Shown here one piece after another: positions 36,582 through 44,755 of a stretch of DNA of 64,000 bases. The notes below the pieces were generated by a model, which searched no databases, was not told the DNA's origin, and saw only the letters and a program-made list of their open reading frames with translations. How positions within the stretch are numbered: position 1 is the stretch's first letter; each line of letters opens with the position of its first letter. Made by a program: the position numbers and the translations under genes. The stretch lies in NCBI GenBank assembly GCA_963846005.1, contig CAWJUH010000003.1, positions 434,001 through 498,000 on the forward strand. The letters run 5' to 3'. The DNA is from CAVSUR01 sp963846005. Lineage in GTDB: Bacteria > Actinomycetota > Actinomycetes > Streptosporangiales > Streptosporangiaceae.

Positions 36582-37274
36582 ATGGGCTCCTCGTATCACC
36601 AGTTCTGCCCGGTGGCCAAGGCCATGGAGCTGCTGGATGAGCGGTGGACGATGCTGGTCGTCCGCGAGCTGGTCACCGGCAGCGAGCATTTCAACGAACT
36701 GCGGCGCGGGGTCCCGCGGATGTCCCCCACCTTGCTGTCCAAGCGGCTGAGCCAGCTCGTCCGGGCCGGAATCGCAGAACGGCACGAGGACGGCGGCGAC
36801 GTGCGGTACACGCTCACCAGCGCAGGACGCGAGCTGCGGCCGGTCGTCGAGGCGCTCGGTGTCTGGGGCACCCGCTGGATCGGCGAGATCGGTGATGAGG
36901 ACCTCGACCCCAAACTGCTGTTGTGGGACATGCACCGCAACATCGACTATCATGCCGTCCCGGCCGGGCGGACCACCATCCACTTCGCCTTCCCCGGCAC
37001 CCCCGCACCCAGCCGTTACTGGTGGCTGGTGATCGCCGCAGGCCAAGCCGACGTCTGCGACGCCGATCCAGGCTTCCCGGTCACCGTCATCATCACCGCC
37101 GCTCTGCGGCACATGGTTCAGGTCTGGCGCGGCGACCTGGACTGGCGCACCGCCTTGCGCAGCGGCGATATCACCATCACCGGGCCCGAGGAACTGCGCC
37201 GCAGCGTCCCCCACTGGTTCACGCTCTCGGGCTTCGCCCCGGTAACCCGGCCCGCGCCAGCCGCGCCCCACTGA
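36582..37274 (+). CDS. HxlR-family transcriptional regulator with C-terminal SCP2-like domain
   Basis: A 230-residue protein from ATG 36582 (MGSSYHQFCPVAKAMELLDE). The winged helix is about residues 10-100: CPVAKAMELLDERWTMLVVREL, FNELRRGVPRMSPTLLSKRL, then YTLTSAGRELRPVV. The N-terminal Cys of the HxlR pattern, which senses aldehydes in some members, is present. The remaining 120 residues (VTVIITAALRHMVQVWRGD region) look like a lipid-binding SCP2-type domain that often accompanies this type. Confidence 0.85.
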   Translation: MGSSYHQFCPVAKAMELLDERWTMLVVRELVTGSEHFNELRRGVPRMSPTLLSKRLSQLVRAGIAERHEDGGDVRYTLTSAGRELRPVVEALGVWGTRWIGEIGDEDLDPKLLLWDMHRNIDYHAVPAGRTTIHFAFPGTPAPSRYWWLVIAAGQADVCDADPGFPVTVIITAALRHMVQVWRGDLDWRTALRSGDITITGPEELRRSVPHWFTLSGFAPVTRPAPAAPH

Positions 37275-37322
37275 GACGGGCAACCCTGGCAGGAGGGACG
37301 GGCTGGTAGTGCAACTGGCCGG

Positions 37323-38036
37323 TTAAGCCGGGCCGGGGAAATCGGCGCTGGCGGTGTCATGGCCTGCCTGGTTTTTCCTGGCGAAATACCGGCCGAGCGC
37401 GATCGATCCGAGGATCCCCAGTCCAATCGCGACCAGGGGCAGGATCTGATCGTAGTTATAGGCGGTCGGGAAGCTAGTCTGGCGGATGATGAGCGCCGTC
37501 ACCGCGGCCTGGATCAGGAACATGGCCGCCCACCAGCAGCTGATGACATACATGGCGGTGCGGAAGCCCGGATAGGTGCTCCACATCTTGTCGAAGGTCG
37601 CCATGCCGTCATGGCTGCCGTCCGTGCCATACCGCTGAGCCATGTAAAAGACCACCGGTTTGCTGGCCAGGACGCATGAGCCCAGAAAGATCAGGCCGAT
37701 GAGGGCAGTGGTCGCGCAATCCTTATAGAGCAGTACCTTGGAATTAGTGCTGCCGATGAGCGCGATGATTGCCGATATGGCGGTGAATGCAAATATCGAT
37801 GCCGAAGCGCCGCTGAACTTGCGCGCTTTGACCCAGATCGTCAGCCCGCCCGCGACCGGGCCGATACTACCCACCAGGTAGCTGACAACGTCACTCGCGC
37901 CCAGCCCTCTGGCCAGATGGAACAGCCCGATACTGCCGCCGATTTCCATCAAGGTGACCAGGGCGTTAAAGGGCATTCCCTTCCTGGCGGGATGATCCTT
38001 GAGCCCTTGATCAATCTCGTCATGCACAGTCGGCAC
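37323..38036 (-). CDS. VC0807-like multi-pass membrane protein
   Basis: A 237-residue protein with about six TM helices (segments near VTLMEIGGSIGLFHL, YLVGSIGPVAGGLTIW, FAFTAISAIIALIGS, LIGLIFLGSCVLA, WWAAMFLIQAAVTAL and LPLVAIGLGILGSIAL). The pattern VGSIGPVAGGLTIWVKARKF matches VC0807-family proteins, whose function is unknown. The start is GTG 38036. It is divergent from a PadR regulator 94 bases away, so the two probably form a regulator-target pair. Confidence 0.78.
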   Translation of the reverse strand: MPTVHDEIDQGLKDHPARKGMPFNALVTLMEIGGSIGLFHLARGLGASDVVSYLVGSIGPVAGGLTIWVKARKFSGASASIFAFTAISAIIALIGSTNSKVLLYKDCATTALIGLIFLGSCVLASKPVVFYMAQRYGTDGSHDGMATFDKMWSTYPGFRTAMYVISCWWAAMFLIQAAVTALIIRQTSFPTAYNYDQILPLVAIGLGILGSIALGRYFARKNQAGHDTASADFPGPA

Positions 38037-38130
38037 GTTGGGTCGCCCTCACTAGATTTTACGGTCCCCGCCGTCAGCTCTCCCCCGAGCATAGGTCGTT
38101 TCGATCTATGCAGCAACGTAAGATCGTGTC

Positions 38131-38778
38131 ATGACCGGACGGCAGCTCACCCCGTTCGAGCACATACTGCTCGGGCTGATCTGCACCACGCCGTCGTCCG
38201 GCTACGACCTCAAGCGGATGTTCGCGGCCACGCCCATGGGCATCTACCAGCCCAGCTCCGGCACGCTTTACCCGGCGCTGCGCCGCCTGGAACAAAAAGG
38301 CCTAGTCACGCCCCAGGCCCTATCCGGCCAGGATGGCCGGTCTGCCCGGCATCGCCGCGTCTACGAGCCCACCCAGACCGGCCGGGCATCCCACCTGAAC
38401 TGGCTGCGCACACCGGTAGAGCCCGCCACGGTCGCACGAGATCTCGGCCTGCATCTCATGCGCTTCGTGATGATGGAGCACCTGCTTCCGCCAGAAGGGG
38501 TGCTCACGTTCCTGCAGAACTTCGCGGACACGCTCGCGGCGTTCACCGCACAGCTGGAGCAGTTCGCAGCAGCCGCAGACCTCCCCGGCCGCCACCCGCA
38601 TCTTGCCCTCGACCACGGGATTGCCATCCACCGCGCCAGTCTCCGCTGGGCGGAGCAGACCATCGCGGCGCTGTCGGTTGATCGTCCCGCCGCCGGTCTG
38701 GAGCCTGACAGCAGAATTGACGGCAACGTAGGCGCGCACCGGGCCGAACCGGCATCCGGCCACCACCAAGAATCGTGA
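38131..38778 (+). CDS. PadR-family transcriptional regulator
   Basis: A 215-residue protein. The winged helix at residues 1-80 shows TPFEHILLGLICTTPSSGYD, LKRMFAATPMGIYQPSSGTL and YPALRRLEQKGLVT, which are hallmark PadR segments. A helical C-terminal dimerisation domain follows. The last 30 residues look unlike the family and contain a type B scar (38706-38727), so the 3' end may have been replaced by an old recombination. It is divergent from the VC0807-like gene. Confidence 0.87.
   Translation: MTGRQLTPFEHILLGLICTTPSSGYDLKRMFAATPMGIYQPSSGTLYPALRRLEQKGLVTPQALSGQDGRSARHRRVYEPTQTGRASHLNWLRTPVEPATVARDLGLHLMRFVMMEHLLPPEGVLTFLQNFADTLAAFTAQLEQFAAAADLPGRHPHLALDHGIAIHRASLRWAEQTIAALSVDRPAAGLEPDSRIDGNVGAHRAEPASGHHQES
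38706..38727 (+). repeat. Type B scar (copy 5, in the padR 3' end)
   Basis: TGACAGCAGAATTGACGGCA and the next two bases repeat the dispersed motif with one change, inside the final codons of the padR gene. Confidence 0.45.
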
Positions 38779-38780
38779 AC

Positions 38781-40025
38781 TTAGCCCGCGAGTATGGAGT
38801 GTTCGAGGGGAGTGCGAATTGCGGGGGTGATGACGGCGGCGTTCAGGCGCTGGTGGAGCTGGGCGGCGGCGGTCTCGATGGCCGCGGAAGCCGCTGCGCC
38901 CCGGTCGGCAAGCACGCGCGTGCGGAGCTCACCGGTATCACTGATCGCCCAGGAGCCGATGATCTCGCCGTCCCACCACAAGGTGGGGCCGATGTTGCCG
39001 GCGCGATCGAAGACGGCCCGGCGGTCGATGCCGAAGAACCAGTCGCGGTGCTTCCATCCCATGGGGGTGGGATCGAGTGCGGGCAGCAGCGATGCGGCAT
39101 GGGCGCCGGCGGCGATATCGGCGTGGGCCGCCACCGGGTCCCGGCCGCCATCCGGCTCGGCGGGCCCGCCGCCGGCGGCCTTCTTGCCTCCGCCCTCGCC
39201 CAGGATTATTCCGGGCTGGCCGTGCAGGTCGATCTCCTCGACGGGCAGGCTGGCGAGCGCCTGGCGGACGGTGGACTTGCTCCAGCCGGTCCACCATCGG
39301 AAGTCATCAACGGTCGCCGGGCCGAAGCGGGTAAGCCAGCGGCGGGCCAGTGCTTGCCTGGCCTGGCCGACGTCGCGAGCAGGTATCCCGCCGGGCCACC
39401 AGCGGCCGATATCCTCCCAGCGGTGCTGACGGCTGGTCCAGGCTCCGGTAGGAGTACTGCGCACCAGGCGCCCCTCGGCGCCCATCAGAGTAAGCAGGCT
39501 GGCCGTGACATTCTGCAGGCGGTCGGATGGGGTTCTGGCGAGGATGGACGTTCTGAGCCGGGGCTCGGCGGCGCTCAGCTGGGCGCCGGTGGCCGCGCCG
39601 CGCTCGCCCAGCGCGCACTCGACGCGCGAGGCCAGATCATCTAGCCATGCGCTCACATCACCCTCGACCGGCGGCTCGGTGCCGTTGCGCTCGAGCTGGC
39701 TGATCAGGCGCGCGCGCAGCGTGGCGGCCAGCGGCGTGCTGACGGCTGCCTGGATCATCGGGATGTCCTCCCGCGGGAACACGAACAGCGTGCGGCGCAT
39801 CGCCATCCACCGGACCAGGCTGCGCCGGCCGTACATGGCCCGTGCGACGTCGTCGAGCGTCGACGCGGAACTTCGCGCCAGCACCGACAGGTAGACCGAA
39901 GCCGGATCGGTGGCGTGCAGCGCGATCACCGCCCGGGTTACCGCCTCCGGGCCGCCGGCATCTCCCGCGAGATGGTGCAGGCGCACCATCGCCCGCCGCC
40001 GCTGCCGCACCGAGATCGTCCGCAC
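38781..40025 (-). CDS. Winged-helix DNA-binding domain protein (HTH_42/YcaQ-AlkX family)
   Basis: A 414-residue protein with the family pattern: LVRWMAMRRTLFVFPREDIP near residue 70-95, RWLTRFGPATVDDFRWWTGW in the middle winged-helix domain, LLPALDPTPMGWKHRDWFFG, and GNIGPTLWWDGEIIGSWA near the C-terminus. Members include DNA glycosylase-like proteins AlkX/YcaQ that excise bulky or crosslinked bases, but many actinomycete copies are untested. It ends two bases from the PadR gene (convergent) and is divergent from a TetR regulator. Confidence 0.85.
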   Translation of the reverse strand: MRTISVRQRRRAMVRLHHLAGDAGGPEAVTRAVIALHATDPASVYLSVLARSSASTLDDVARAMYGRRSLVRWMAMRRTLFVFPREDIPMIQAAVSTPLAATLRARLISQLERNGTEPPVEGDVSAWLDDLASRVECALGERGAATGAQLSAAEPRLRTSILARTPSDRLQNVTASLLTLMGAEGRLVRSTPTGAWTSRQHRWEDIGRWWPGGIPARDVGQARQALARRWLTRFGPATVDDFRWWTGWSKSTVRQALASLPVEEIDLHGQPGIILGEGGGKKAAGGGPAEPDGGRDPVAAHADIAAGAHAASLLPALDPTPMGWKHRDWFFGIDRRAVFDRAGNIGPTLWWDGEIIGSWAISDTGELRTRVLADRGAAASAAIETAAAQLHQRLNAAVITPAIRTPLEHSILAG

Positions 40026-40065
40026 GAACCCCTCCGTCAGTCAGCCCCACCCTAACGCGACAGTC

Positions 40066-40090
40066 CGATATCGATACTTGTACATATCGA
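40066..40090. promoter_or_regulatory. Candidate TetR operator
   Basis: An AT-rich spacer between two divergent genes holds the palindrome CGATATCG (40066-40073) and the inverted repeat TCGATA-n8-TATCGA (40071-40090); a further TATCG occurs at 40101. Such symmetry just before a tetR gene is typical of autoregulation. Confidence 0.5.
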
Positions 40091-40097
40091 GATTGTC

Positions 40098-40757
40098 ATG
40101 TATCGTAATCTTATGAGCGAGAGCCTAGCAGTCCAGCCGAGGCCGCCCGGGGGCAGGCCTCGCGTGAAAGCCGGGCGCAAGCGGGACAGCGCGCGCGACG
40201 GGGTCATCCTCGACGCGGTGCTGGCGGTGCTGGCTGAGCACGGTTATGACGGCATGACGATCGACATGGTCGCCGCGCAAGCCGGCATGGCCAGGGCCAC
40301 GGTGTACCGGCGGTGGGCAACCAAGGCCGATCTCGTACTCGAGGCGGTGTCGCGGATGAGCCACGGTGACGTCAACCTGAACCGGCTGCCGGATACCGGC
40401 AGCCTGCGCGGAGACATGACCGCGATGATCGTGCCGTTCGATGATGAGCAGCAGCAGATCCGTATCCGCGCCATGGCTGGCCTGCTGTCGCTGGCCAGGA
40501 CCGACGAGCGCCTTGCCGGGGCCGCGACCAGTTCGGGCATCGGCCCGTGGATCGAGGCCAACCGCATCCTGATCCAGCGCGCGGTCGGCCGCGGCGAGTT
40601 CCCGGCCGCCGACATCGGCACCCTCGCCGAGGTCATCCCCATGCTGTGCGTCTCGCGCGCCGTGCAGCGGCTGCCGATCACCCGCGAGTTCAGCGTCACC
40701 CTGATCGACAGCGTGATCATCCCCGCCCTAGACGCCGATCGGCCTAGCTCAGCCTAG
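40098..40757 (+). CDS. TetR-family transcriptional regulator (1)
   Basis: A 219-residue protein from ATG 40098; ATG 40113 (MSESLAVQ) is an equally possible start and neither has a clear ribosome binding site. Helix-turn-helix: VILDAVLAVLAEHGYDGMTI, DMVAAQAGMARATVYRRWAT, KADLVLEAV. The C-terminal part is the TetR_C_16-like helical domain. It is divergent from the winged-helix protein gene with palindromes between, and followed 39 bases on by a second tetR. Confidence 0.87.
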   Translation: MYRNLMSESLAVQPRPPGGRPRVKAGRKRDSARDGVILDAVLAVLAEHGYDGMTIDMVAAQAGMARATVYRRWATKADLVLEAVSRMSHGDVNLNRLPDTGSLRGDMTAMIVPFDDEQQQIRIRAMAGLLSLARTDERLAGAATSSGIGPWIEANRILIQRAVGRGEFPAADIGTLAEVIPMLCVSRAVQRLPITREFSVTLIDSVIIPALDADRPSSA

Positions 40758-40796
40758 GTCGGATGATGTTCCATCCGATTGTCAAGGGAGCTGGTG

Positions 40797-41435
40797 ATGT
40801 CCCCGCGCCGGTACCGTTCCAGCCTGCGCGGCGAGCAGACCGCCGCCGGGCGGCGTCGCATCCTGGACGCGGCCGGGCGGCTGTTCACCGAGCAGGGGTA
40901 TCTCGGCACGACCATCACGCAGATCGCCGCCGCGGCCGGGGTCAGCACCCAGAGCGTCTACAACATGGCCGGCGGCAAGCCGGAGCTGCTGAAAGCGGCC
41001 TACGACGCCGCCGTGGCAGGCGATGACGAACCGGTGCCGGTCGCGCAGCGTCCCCTCATCCAGGCCATGATCGCCGCTCCGGACCCGCGCGAGGCGCTGG
41101 CCCTGTATGCCCGGCTGGGCCGCGAGATCGCCCAGCGCACGCACCGGCTCGTCACCGTGGTCCTCGCTCAGGCGGCCACCGGGGACGCTGCGCTAGCGGA
41201 CTTCGCCGCGCGCATCGAGGCCGAGCGCGCCCGCGGCACTGCTGCCACCGCGCGCCACCTGGCCGGCCGCTTCGAGCTCCGGGCCGGGCTCAGCGAGCAA
41301 GCCGCCGCCGACATCTTGTGGACCCTCACCGCACCCGACATCGTCGACCGCCTCGTCATCAGGCGGAACTGGACCTGGGACACCTACGAGCGCTGGCTCG
41401 CCGACACCATCGCCAGCGCGCTACTGCCCGCCTGA
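40797..41435 (+). CDS. TetR-family transcriptional regulator (2)
   Basis: A 212-residue protein. I chose ATG 40797 because AGGGAG stands six bases upstream; the frame is open from TTG 40779. The helix-turn-helix is RRRILDAAGRLFTEQGYLGT, TITQIAAAAGVSTQSVYNMA, GGKPELLKAAYD. The C-terminal domain ends with DIVDRLVIRRNWTWDTYERW, common in TetR regulators of this type. Its ligand and targets are unknown. It is convergent with the DinB gene. Confidence 0.87.
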   Translation: MSPRRYRSSLRGEQTAAGRRRILDAAGRLFTEQGYLGTTITQIAAAAGVSTQSVYNMAGGKPELLKAAYDAAVAGDDEPVPVAQRPLIQAMIAAPDPREALALYARLGREIAQRTHRLVTVVLAQAATGDAALADFAARIEAERARGTAATARHLAGRFELRAGLSEQAAADILWTLTAPDIVDRLVIRRNWTWDTYERWLADTIASALLPA

Positions 41436-41468
41436 CGCTGCACCCGGCCCCGGCCGGGCGGGCCCGGC

Positions 41469-41993
41469 TTACATGCCGGCCTGGCCGTCGATGGCCTCGC
41501 GGAGCAGGTCGGCGTGCCCGTTGTGGCGTGCGTACTCCTCCACGAGGTGCTGCCACATCCAGCGCACCGAGAGGGTGTCCCCATCGAAGGTGAAGGTGTC
41601 GTCGAGCATCGCGCCCTCCAGCGCGGCGTCGACGGCCCGGCACTCGGCCCGGTAGCGCTCGAAGTCCGTCTCGGCCCGGGCCGGGTCTGCCTCCTCGAAG
41701 TCCGCGTCCGGGGCATCGGAACGGTAGTACAGGTCGGGTACCTGCTCACCGCGGAAGGTCTGCCTGACCCATCCGCGCTCGGTGTCGCTCATGTGCCGGA
41801 CCAGGCCGAGCAGGGAGAGACTCGATGGCGGCACGGAGCGCCGGGACAGCTGCTGGGCCTCCAGCCCCGCGCACTTGCGCAGCAGGGTGGCCCGGTGCCA
41901 GTCGAGCCAGTCGCGGAGCATCTCCCGCTCGGGGTCGTTGCGGCGCGCCGGATAGCCTTCCGGGCGCTCGGCACCGGGTGCGATCCAGGTCAT
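41469..41993 (-). CDS. DinB-family protein (DUF664)
   Basis: A 174-residue protein of the DinB/YfiT four-helix fold. The typical segments are DWLDWHRATLLRKCAGLEAQ, LSLLGLVRHMSDTERGWVRQ, with a metal-binding His, and MWQHLVEEYARHNGHADLL, with the C-terminal His pair. Actinobacterial members are thiol-dependent S-transferases (mycothiol) in several cases; that activity is inferred here from family only. Start ATG 41993. Confidence 0.87.
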   Translation of the reverse strand: MTWIAPGAERPEGYPARRNDPEREMLRDWLDWHRATLLRKCAGLEAQQLSRRSVPPSSLSLLGLVRHMSDTERGWVRQTFRGEQVPDLYYRSDAPDADFEEADPARAETDFERYRAECRAVDAALEGAMLDDTFTFDGDTLSVRWMWQHLVEEYARHNGHADLLREAIDGQAGM

Positions 41994-42027
41994 GGCGGCA
42001 GCCTATGCCTGCGGTCCGGGATCGGGG

Positions 42028-42729
42028 TCAGGCGTACTTATCGTGGTGGCGCAGCTCAACCGTCTCGTCCTGACGGCCCAGTGGCGTCAGGTCAAGGAGC
42101 TGGTCGGTCGCGCAGAACAGCTGAATGACCGGCCCGTAGCCGGACCAGGTACGCAAGACGGTGCGGCCGTCGCGGCGGAAGACGCTGATGCCGCCCTGCT
42201 CACCGGGCCGGGCGGCCCAGGCCTCGCCCCGGTCGGCCAGCTCCTGCGCGGACCGGAAGTTGTACTCGACCGGCGCGACGCTCTCGTCATTGGTCACGTG
42301 GAAGTCGTAGTTGAAGTCGCTGCCCAGCGACGAATACCACGGGAAGGACCAGCCCATGCGCTGCCGGAACGCCTCGATCTTGCTGATCGGCGCCCGGGAC
42401 ACCGCCGCGTACGTGGTGTTGCGGGCATGCAGGTGAGCCAGGTCGCCGACGTTGTCGGCCTGGTAGGAGCAGACCGGGCAGCCCTCGTCCCAGGCCGGGT
42501 CGAACATGAAGTGCTGCACGATGAGCTGAGTCCGGCCCTCGAAGAGATCCAGCAGGCTGGCCGGGCCGGCCGGGCCCTCGAAGACGTAGTCCTTCTCGAC
42601 TGCGACGGCCGGCATCTCGCGGCGCCGGCTCGTGATCTGATCGAGAGCGCGCACCGCCTCCTCCTCGGCGGCCTGCAGCTCCTTCCGGGCGGCTCGCCAC
42701 TCGGCGGCCGAGACGACTCGTGGGCTCAT
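42028..42729 (-). CDS. DUF899 thioredoxin-like family protein
   Basis: A 233-residue protein with DUF899 landmarks: KDYVFEGPAGPASLLDLFEG, LIVQHFMFDPAWDEGCPVC with a CxxC pair, and GWSFPWYSSLGSDFNYDFHV. The fold is related to thioredoxin/AhpC, but no reaction is established. It starts at ATG 42729 and lies on the same strand as the DinB gene 34 bases downstream, so the two may be co-transcribed. Confidence 0.87.
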   Translation of the reverse strand: MSPRVVSAAEWRAARKELQAAEEEAVRALDQITSRRREMPAVAVEKDYVFEGPAGPASLLDLFEGRTQLIVQHFMFDPAWDEGCPVCSYQADNVGDLAHLHARNTTYAAVSRAPISKIEAFRQRMGWSFPWYSSLGSDFNYDFHVTNDESVAPVEYNFRSAQELADRGEAWAARPGEQGGISVFRRDGRTVLRTWSGYGPVIQLFCATDQLLDLTPLGRQDETVELRHHDKYA

Positions 42730-42883
42730 TGCTGATCTCCGTCCTCAGGGTCCGTGCGCCACCGTCAGGGGATTGGACGGGTAAGCTCCCCGGAACTCAC
42801 CGGGACCCGCCTCATCCAGACCGAAGCGCTTCTCCGCATCGGCCGGGCGGGCTCGTCACCGTCGCGCAGGAGGAGACTAGGGC

Positions 42884-43756
42884 ATGACGCAGCCGGGCGG
42901 GCCCGCTGCCCGCGGATCCGGCATGGTCTTCGATGAGGTGGCGGCTGACTACGACCGCCATCGCCCGGCTTACCCCGGCGAGCTCGTCGACCGGGCCTGC
43001 CAGGTCGCGGGGCTGCGGCCCGGCGACTGGGTACTCGAGGTCGGGTGCGGGAGCGGCCAGCTGACCGGCAGCCTGCTCGCCCGCGGCCTGCACGTCACCG
43101 CGCTGGAACCCGGCAACAAGCTCATAGCACTGGCCAGCCAGAAGCTGGCAGGCGCTGGGGCTGCCGAATTCATCAACGCCCGGTTCGAGGACGCCCGGCT
43201 TCCCCGCAAGCAGTTCCGGGCCGTGTTCTCGGCGTCCGCGTTTCACTGGGTTGACCCTGGGATCAGCTGGCAGAAGGCTGCTGACATCCTCGTTCCCGGC
43301 GGGACGCTCGCCTTGCTGCAGTACTTCGGCCTCGAAGAGGAGCGCAGCAGGCAGGACCAGGAAGCAGCGCTCGCGGCGATCAGGAAGATCGCCCCGGAGG
43401 CTGCCGCGCAGTGGCCGGCCTACCGGGATCTCGGCGCCACGCTCGCCGGGTTCGAGCAGCGCCGCGGCAACATCTCGGCGGCCTGGGCCTGGCTCGGCAG
43501 CCACAACCTGGCGCAGGACTGCGCCGGCCGCCTGTTCGGTGACGTCCAGCTGGCCGTCATGCCGGGGCTCACCGAGCACACCCCGGACCAGCTCACCGCG
43601 GTCCTGCGCACGATGTCGTTTCACGCCCGGCTTTCACCCGGGCAACGGCGGGCCCTGGAGCAGGAATGCGAGGCCATCTGCCGGCGGCTCGGACGGCCGG
43701 TCCGCGCCAGCACGGTCACCGCTCTCGTGACGGCGCGCCGCGGCACCAGCCGGTGA
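42884..43756 (+). CDS. Class I SAM-dependent methyltransferase
   Basis: A 290-residue methyltransferase: FDEVAADYDRHRPAYPGELV at the N-terminus, motif I VLEVGCGSGQLTGSLL, motif II ALEPGNKLIALA and FSASAFHWVDPGISWQKAAD. This arrangement is that of the UbiE/COQ5-type methyltransferases often found singly in actinomycetes. The substrate is unknown. Start ATG 42884 with a GGAG site upstream. It is convergent with the dienelactone-hydrolase-like gene. Confidence 0.87.
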   Translation: MTQPGGPAARGSGMVFDEVAADYDRHRPAYPGELVDRACQVAGLRPGDWVLEVGCGSGQLTGSLLARGLHVTALEPGNKLIALASQKLAGAGAAEFINARFEDARLPRKQFRAVFSASAFHWVDPGISWQKAADILVPGGTLALLQYFGLEEERSRQDQEAALAAIRKIAPEAAAQWPAYRDLGATLAGFEQRRGNISAAWAWLGSHNLAQDCAGRLFGDVQLAVMPGLTEHTPDQLTAVLRTMSFHARLSPGQRRALEQECEAICRRLGRPVRASTVTALVTARRGTSR

Positions 43757-43769
43757 CGGGAAGGCCGGC

Positions 43770-44357
43770 TCACGTCCGCGACAGGAAGTCCCGGGAGCGC
43801 TGGATCACCTGCGCGGTCGCCCCGGCGTCGTAGGACGGCAGCGAGCTGTCGGTGAACAGATGCCGGTCGCCCGGGTAGACGAACAGCTCGGCCCGTTCCG
43901 GCCCGGCCTTCTCCACTAGGTCCCGGGCCGCGTCGATGTCGCCCTCCAGCGCGAAGAACGGGTCCTGGTCCATGCCGTGGATCTGCACCGGCAGGCCGTC
44001 TGGCCATGGTCCCACGGCCCACTCGCCGGAGACCGGGAGGCAGCCTTCGTACAGCAGCGCGCCGCGCGCGCCCGGCCGGGTCTGGGCCAGCCGCTGCGCC
44101 AGGCCGGCGCCGAAGGAGAAGCCGGCGTAGACCAGGCTCGCGGGCAGTCCGGCGATGGCCTGCCCGGCCCGCCCGGCGATGACCTCGTCCCCGATGCTCC
44201 CGGCCAGCGAGATGCCGTCCTCGACCGTGGCCGGGCGCTGGCCGCCGAACAGGTCCGGCGTGTGCACCGTGTGGCCGCCGGCGCGCAGCTGGCCGGCGAA
44301 CGCGAGCACCCCGTCGGTGAGCCCCTGCACGTGGTGGAACAGCACGACTTCAGCCAT
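43770..44357 (-). CDS. Dienelactone hydrolase family protein
   Basis: A 195-residue alpha/beta-hydrolase with the DLH layout: VVLFHHVQGLTDGVLAFAGQ, HTVHTPDLFGG, nucleophile elbow YAGFSFGAGLAQ with Ser rather than the classical Cys, and acid/His region FVYPGDRHLFTDSSL. The substrate is unknown. Start ATG 44357. Confidence 0.85.
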   Translation of the reverse strand: MAEVVLFHHVQGLTDGVLAFAGQLRAGGHTVHTPDLFGGQRPATVEDGISLAGSIGDEVIAGRAGQAIAGLPASLVYAGFSFGAGLAQRLAQTRPGARGALLYEGCLPVSGEWAVGPWPDGLPVQIHGMDQDPFFALEGDIDAARDLVEKAGPERAELFVYPGDRHLFTDSSLPSYDAGATAQVIQRSRDFLSRT

Positions 44358-44441
44358 CCTCCTGCCTTCCTGTCATCAGCCTGCTGTGCTGGTCAGCCGG
44401 CCCTGCCTGTCACCCGGCCTGCTTGTCAGCCGGGCCTGCTA

Positions 44442-44750
44442 TCAGCCGGCGCTGCGCTGGAGCTGCCACGCCGCTTCGAGCGCGTCCTCGATCGCCCCGT
44501 CGTCGCCGCCGGCGAGATCAGCGACGACCATCATGTGCCGGGCGAACCGGGACGGGATGCTGAAGGTCGCAGGGAACTGCCGTACGACCGAGTCACGGTA
44601 GTCGAACTCGGCCCGGATCACCACCAGGCCGTCGTCCAGCTGCCGGGCGACCAGCCGGCCGTGGTAGCGCCATTCAGCCAGCCCGTCCCGGGTCGTGCGC
44701 CGCACCCCGGCCAGCGACCCGGTGAGGCGGCCCACGTCGTCGATGGTCAT
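44442..44750 (-). CDS. MmcQ/YjbR-family protein
   Basis: A 102-residue protein. GLAEWRYHGRLVARQLDDG and LVVIRAEFDYRDSVVRQFP, with FSIPSRFARHMMVVADL, fit the small MmcQ/YjbR double-wing fold (DUF419), which has a DNA-binding-like shape but no proven function. It lies five bases after the SDR gene stop on the same strand, so it is probably co-transcribed with it. Confidence 0.75.
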   Translation of the reverse strand: MTIDDVGRLTGSLAGVRRTTRDGLAEWRYHGRLVARQLDDGLVVIRAEFDYRDSVVRQFPATFSIPSRFARHMMVVADLAGGDDGAIEDALEAAWQLQRSAG

Positions 44751-44755
44751 GGCGG

